A program made the translations under genes and the position numbers. Below the pieces are notes generated by a model that had not been told where the DNA came from, searched no databases, and saw only the letters and a program-made list of their open reading frames with translations. DNA of 8,734 nt from Candidatus Aerophobota bacterium (GTDB taxonomy: Bacteria > Aerophobota > Aerophobia > Aerophobales > B3-G15), in NCBI GenBank assembly GCA_021163905.1, contig JAGGTG010000248.1:1-8734 (forward strand), written 5' to 3'. Shown in pieces: positions 6,589-8,734 of the stretch (position 1 is the first letter of the stretch; each line of letters opens with the position of its first letter).

Positions 6589-7487
6589 TCCTTTAAATAG
6601 GTAATAGATGTTTTTATGTGTTCAACAATAAGCTTATCAGCGGGTTCAAAAGGAGGATACATCACCTCCAGAAAGAGAAAAACCTCCTTTTTTTTATTTT
6701 TTGATAATATTGACATTATCCTTTGCGGGTCGATTATTCCCCTTTCATTATAAGCTGGAATGAAGGGCCAGTGTTTACTGCTGGATCTGTCGGTTTGTTG
6801 AAGGTGAACAACGAGGATCTTATCTTTTAGCTCTTCCAGCCAGGCATAAGGATCTGCATCTTTCTTATTACCCGAATTTACGTTTCCATGTCCAACATCT
6901 ACGAGAAGGTGTACGGGTAGTTCAGAAACTTCATTTAATTTCTGATACCACCACTTTGTCTGCTCAATAGTTGAAGGGATTTCTCTTTCAGAGGACATAG
7001 GTTCAAATAGCAAAAACTCAAGCCCCTTCTCTTTAGCAACGGTGGAGATGTGTTTCCAGTTTTTTAAAGTCTCATCGATGAGACTTCTCATTTTGTCCTG
7101 ATCGAACAGTGATTTTCTGGTGAGGGCGCCAAGAAAACTTCCATAACCTTTACTTCCCATTCTTACAGTATCCTCTATGCCATTTTCAAACCATTTAACG
7201 GCAACTTCCCTCATCTTCTTATCAGGATGAAGCAAGAGGTTTAAACAGTGAGGAATAGTTCCAGAAAAATTACTATGGATAATTAGTCCATAATTATTAC
7301 AGAGCTGCCTTATCCTTTTGCATGTTTTTTCCCTTACGTCTGGAGGACAGATAATTGGATCCATTAAATCACTGAAAAACTGGACGTATTTTACTCTGAA
7401 TTCTTCTGCCACGATTCTTGTCCACTCCTCCGGTTCGGTAAAACGTGTTCCCACAAAAGAAAGATTAATACCTAAGTTTACAGCCAT
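6567..7487 (-). CDS. EryC-like sugar-phosphate isomerase/epimerase (xylose-isomerase TIM barrel)
   Basis: The 306-residue protein is a single TIM barrel of the xylose isomerase-like superfamily, cytoplasmic and metal-dependent. The four expected metal ligands are all visible: Glu162 (LLFEPM), Asp197 (LLVDVGHG), His228 (VVHLQQTD) and Glu274 (LFLEVM). From memory of the family, the start LGINLSF, the segment VKYVQFFSDLMDP, SREIPSTIEQ and VHLQQTD with a following HW resemble EryC, the erythrulose-1-phosphate 3-epimerase of erythritol breakdown. The substrate is inferred, and other ketose-phosphates are possible. The start is ATG with AAAGGAG 6 nt upstream. It lies 26 nt after a polyol-type dehydrogenase gene, which supports a role in sugar-alcohol or ketose catabolism, but no kinase is present in the window. 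Confidence 0.7.
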   Translation of the reverse strand: MAVNLGINLSFVGTRFTEPEEWTRIVAEEFRVKYVQFFSDLMDPIICPPDVREKTCKRIRQLCNNYGLIIHSNFSGTIPHCLNLLLHPDKKMREVAVKWFENGIEDTVRMGSKGYGSFLGALTRKSLFDQDKMRSLIDETLKNWKHISTVAKEKGLEFLLFEPMSSEREIPSTIEQTKWWYQKLNEVSELPVHLLVDVGHGNVNSGNKKDADPYAWLEELKDKILVVHLQQTDRSSSKHWPFIPAYNERGIIDPQRIMSILSKNKKKEVFLFLEVMYPPFEPADKLIVEHIKTSITYLKEIIDNYQ

Positions 7488-7513
7488 TGGTTAGCTCCTT
7501 TGAAATCATTGGA

Positions 7514-8554
7514 TTATTCCATTATCACTACGGCTTTGAGAGCTTCTCCTTTTTTTACCTTTTGGATAGCCTCTACAAGCTGATCCAGAGGGAAATGGTG
7601 GGTTATGAATTTTTTCCCCTCAATTCGACCAGATGATAAAAGCTCTATAGCTTTTTTATACTGTAAATGGTGAGAGGCAAAGGCCCCATATATTGAGATT
7701 TCCTTGTAGTGTATTATATTGGTGTCAAGAGTAACTTTAGATCTATCGTGGGGTAATCCTCCAAAAAAACTTATCCTTCCCCGACTTCTAATCATCTCGA
7801 GTGCCTGCTGCTGGGCTTGAGGAGAAGGACAGGCAGTTATAACAACATCTGCTCCTTCTCCCTTAGTTTCTTCAAGAACCCTTTTAACAAGATCCTCTTC
7901 TTGAGAGTTAACGTAAATATCCGCTTTTATTCTCTGAGCAAGCTTTAATCTTTGAGATGAAATATCGGCAAGGATGATTTTTGTGGCTCCTGAAACCTTG
8001 GCTAATTCAACATGCATACATCCAATAGGTCCTGCTCCTATCACTACCACTGTATCTCCCATATCTATATTGAGGTATTCCTGGCCATTTATGCAGCAGG
8101 ATAAAGGCTCTGCCAGAGTTGCCTCATCGAAGGGCAGGTCTTCCGGAAGAGGTAAAATATTTCCCTGCTGAACGGCTTCTCGAGGAACAATCATATATTC
8201 AGCAAATCCACCGCTGTAGTAATAACCAATTGCCTTTAATTTTTTGCACAGGTTGACTCTTCCATCAAGACAGAAATCGCATACACCACATCCAACACAG
8301 GTTACAACAGTTACCCTTTCCCCTTCCCTGCAGCTTTCCACACCTTCCCCTATTTCACTTATTACTCCCGCTATTTCATGACCAATTATATGCGGAGGTT
8401 TAACATTTGCCTGACCGTAAGAGTAAATTCTAACATCAGTTCCACAAACAGCGCAGTTCTTTATTTTAATTAAAACTTCTCCTGGAGCTGGTTTTGGTTT
8501 ATCCTTATTTTCTATTCTTATGTCGCCTGGACCATAAAATACAGCCGCCTTCAA
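7514..8554 (-). CDS. Zinc-dependent medium-chain dehydrogenase, sorbitol/threonine dehydrogenase-like
   Basis: This 346-residue enzyme belongs to the zinc-containing medium-chain dehydrogenases and is predicted to oxidise a secondary alcohol of a polyol or sugar with NAD in the cytoplasm. Catalytic zinc ligands are Cys37 (CAVCGTD), His58-Glu59 (GHEIAG) and Glu148 (AEPLSC). The structural zinc site is complete, with Cys88, 91, 94 and 102 at the classical 3-3-8 spacing and an extra Cys85. The Rossmann motif GAGPIG (172-177) is followed by Asp196 (LADIS), which favours NAD over NADP. The start is TTG with AAAGGAG 8 nt upstream and gives the typical N terminus MKAAVFYGPGD. It is the first gene of the - strand cluster. 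L-iditol, threonine or butanediol dehydrogenase are alternatives; the neighbouring EryC-like gene suggests a polyol. Confidence 0.85.
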   Translation of the reverse strand: MKAAVFYGPGDIRIENKDKPKPAPGEVLIKIKNCAVCGTDVRIYSYGQANVKPPHIIGHEIAGVISEIGEGVESCREGERVTVVTCVGCGVCDFCLDGRVNLCKKLKAIGYYYSGGFAEYMIVPREAVQQGNILPLPEDLPFDEATLAEPLSCCINGQEYLNIDMGDTVVVIGAGPIGCMHVELAKVSGATKIILADISSQRLKLAQRIKADIYVNSQEEDLVKRVLEETKGEGADVVITACPSPQAQQQALEMIRSRGRISFFGGLPHDRSKVTLDTNIIHYKEISIYGAFASHHLQYKKAIELLSSGRIEGKKFITHHFPLDQLVEAIQKVKKGEALKAVVIME

Positions 8555-8562
8555 TTTTTTCT

Positions 8563-8569
8563 CTCCTTT
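8563..8569 (-). promoter_or_regulatory. Ribosome binding site deciding the TTG start of the dehydrogenase
   Basis: On the - strand AAAGGAG precedes the TTG at 8554 by 8 nt. The protein that results begins MKAAVFYGPGD, as expected for the family, so no other start is needed. Confidence 0.75.
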
Positions 8570-8593
8570 ATTTTTATTAAATTTTAATTTTAG

Positions 8594-8615
8594 TTAAAAA
8601 TCTGTGTATTTTTAA
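8594..8615. promoter_or_regulatory. Dyad symmetry near the predicted transcription start of the - strand cluster
   Basis: TTAAAAAT (8594-8601) and ATTTTTAA (8608-8615) form a perfect 8-bp inverted repeat around the 6-nt centre CTGTGT. It lies just downstream of the putative -10 box, about where transcription would begin, a common place for a repressor operator. Its arm read on the - strand, GATTTTTAA, also occurs once near the por transcription start (114-122). The region is very AT-rich, so a chance origin is possible. Confidence 0.4.
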
Positions 8616-8621
8616 GTTCTA

Positions 8622-8652
8622 ATTATGCTAACAATTTAACTGAAGATGTCAA
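8622..8652 (-). promoter_or_regulatory. Putative promoter of the - strand cluster
   Basis: Read on the - strand, TTGACA (8647-8652) is a perfect -35 box. The -10 box is weaker: CATAAT (8622-8627) at 19 nt spacing, or TAGCAT (8625-8630) at 16 nt. The transcript would start near 8615 and have a leader of about 60 nt before the dehydrogenase TTG. Suboptimal spacing suggests that an activator may be needed, and the 14-bp repeat lies 11 nt upstream of the -35 box. Confidence 0.5.
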
Positions 8653-8663
8653 ATAAACCAAAG

Positions 8664-8677
8664 CTGAAATTGGGACA
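8664..8677 (-). repeat. Right copy of 14-bp inner inverted repeat
   Basis: Read on the - strand this is TGTCCCAATTTCAG, identical to 53-66. It lies 11 nt upstream of the TTGACA of the - strand promoter; the left copy lies 14 nt upstream of its own TTGACA. The similar placement before both promoters is as consistent with a regulator site as with a mobile-element end. Confidence 0.85.
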
Positions 8678-8708
8678 CCTTTCATAAGACTTTCTATTTT
8701 AAGGGCTC

Positions 8709-8734
8709 CTGGGTATCCCACGGAAGACGGCCTC
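8709..8734 (-). repeat. Right copy of 26-bp terminal inverted repeat
   Basis: This is the exact reverse complement of 3-28 and ends precisely at the window edge. Read inward, GAGCCC follows as on the left side, then the sequences differ. Both copies have short open frames running off the window that share the peptide RPSSVGYP in one direction and VSHGRRP in the other, so the repeat may be part of a longer coding or mobile element beyond the window. Confidence 0.9.

Noticed and set aside
1..8734. Composite transposon carrying metabolic genes
   Set aside because: There is no transposase, no target-site duplication can be seen, and a contig break in a repeat explains the ends as well.

Overview
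The window is AT-rich (roughly 40% GC by eye). It uses many AGA/AGG arginine and ATA isoleucine codons, and three of its nine genes start with TTG behind strong Shine-Dalgarno sites. With a four-subunit pyruvate:ferredoxin oxidoreductase in the gamma-delta-alpha-beta order known from Thermotoga, this points to an anaerobic, probably fermentative and possibly thermophilic bacterium. The phylum cannot be fixed from the sequence. The presence of gatA and the Shine-Dalgarno/TTGACA signals favour Bacteria over Archaea.

Layout: two convergent gene clusters meet tail to tail. On the + strand, a promoter (TTGACA, 16 nt, TAAAAT) drives porC, porD, porA and porB (153-3169), tightly packed with an ATGA overlap, a TAAATG junction and a 9-nt gap. 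On the - strand, reading from the right end, come a zinc-dependent polyol-type dehydrogenase (7514-8554), an EryC-like sugar-phosphate isomerase/epimerase of the xylose-isomerase TIM-barrel fold (6567-7487), gatA (5068-6531), a 120-nt gap, a divergent ThyA-type thymidylate synthase (4123-4947) and a GalE-like NAD-dependent epimerase (3166-4122). The stop codons of porB and the epimerase share a TTAA, so the clusters overlap by 4 bp.

How the genes work together: the por genes encode one enzyme that oxidises pyruvate to acetyl-CoA and passes electrons to ferredoxin. The first two genes of the - strand cluster look like a sugar or polyol catabolic pair, possibly acting on a tetrose-level compound, but no kinase or transporter is present. 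The next three are housekeeping or cell-envelope functions (Asn/Gln-tRNA amidation, dTMP synthesis, nucleotide-sugar epimerisation), so the cluster is of mixed function.

The most unusual structure is at the edges. The window begins and ends in a perfect 26-bp inverted repeat, followed inward on both sides by a second 14-bp inverted match and then by a TTGACA box that serves as the likely -35 element of each cluster. This may reflect flanking copies of a repeat or insertion element (and a contig break in it), or a shared regulatory site. No transposase or recombinase gene is inside the window. Two further palindromes, one at the start of the - strand transcript and one between the epimerase/isomerase gene and gatA, are candidate operators. 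I found no CRISPR array, tRNA, rRNA or complete mobile element.
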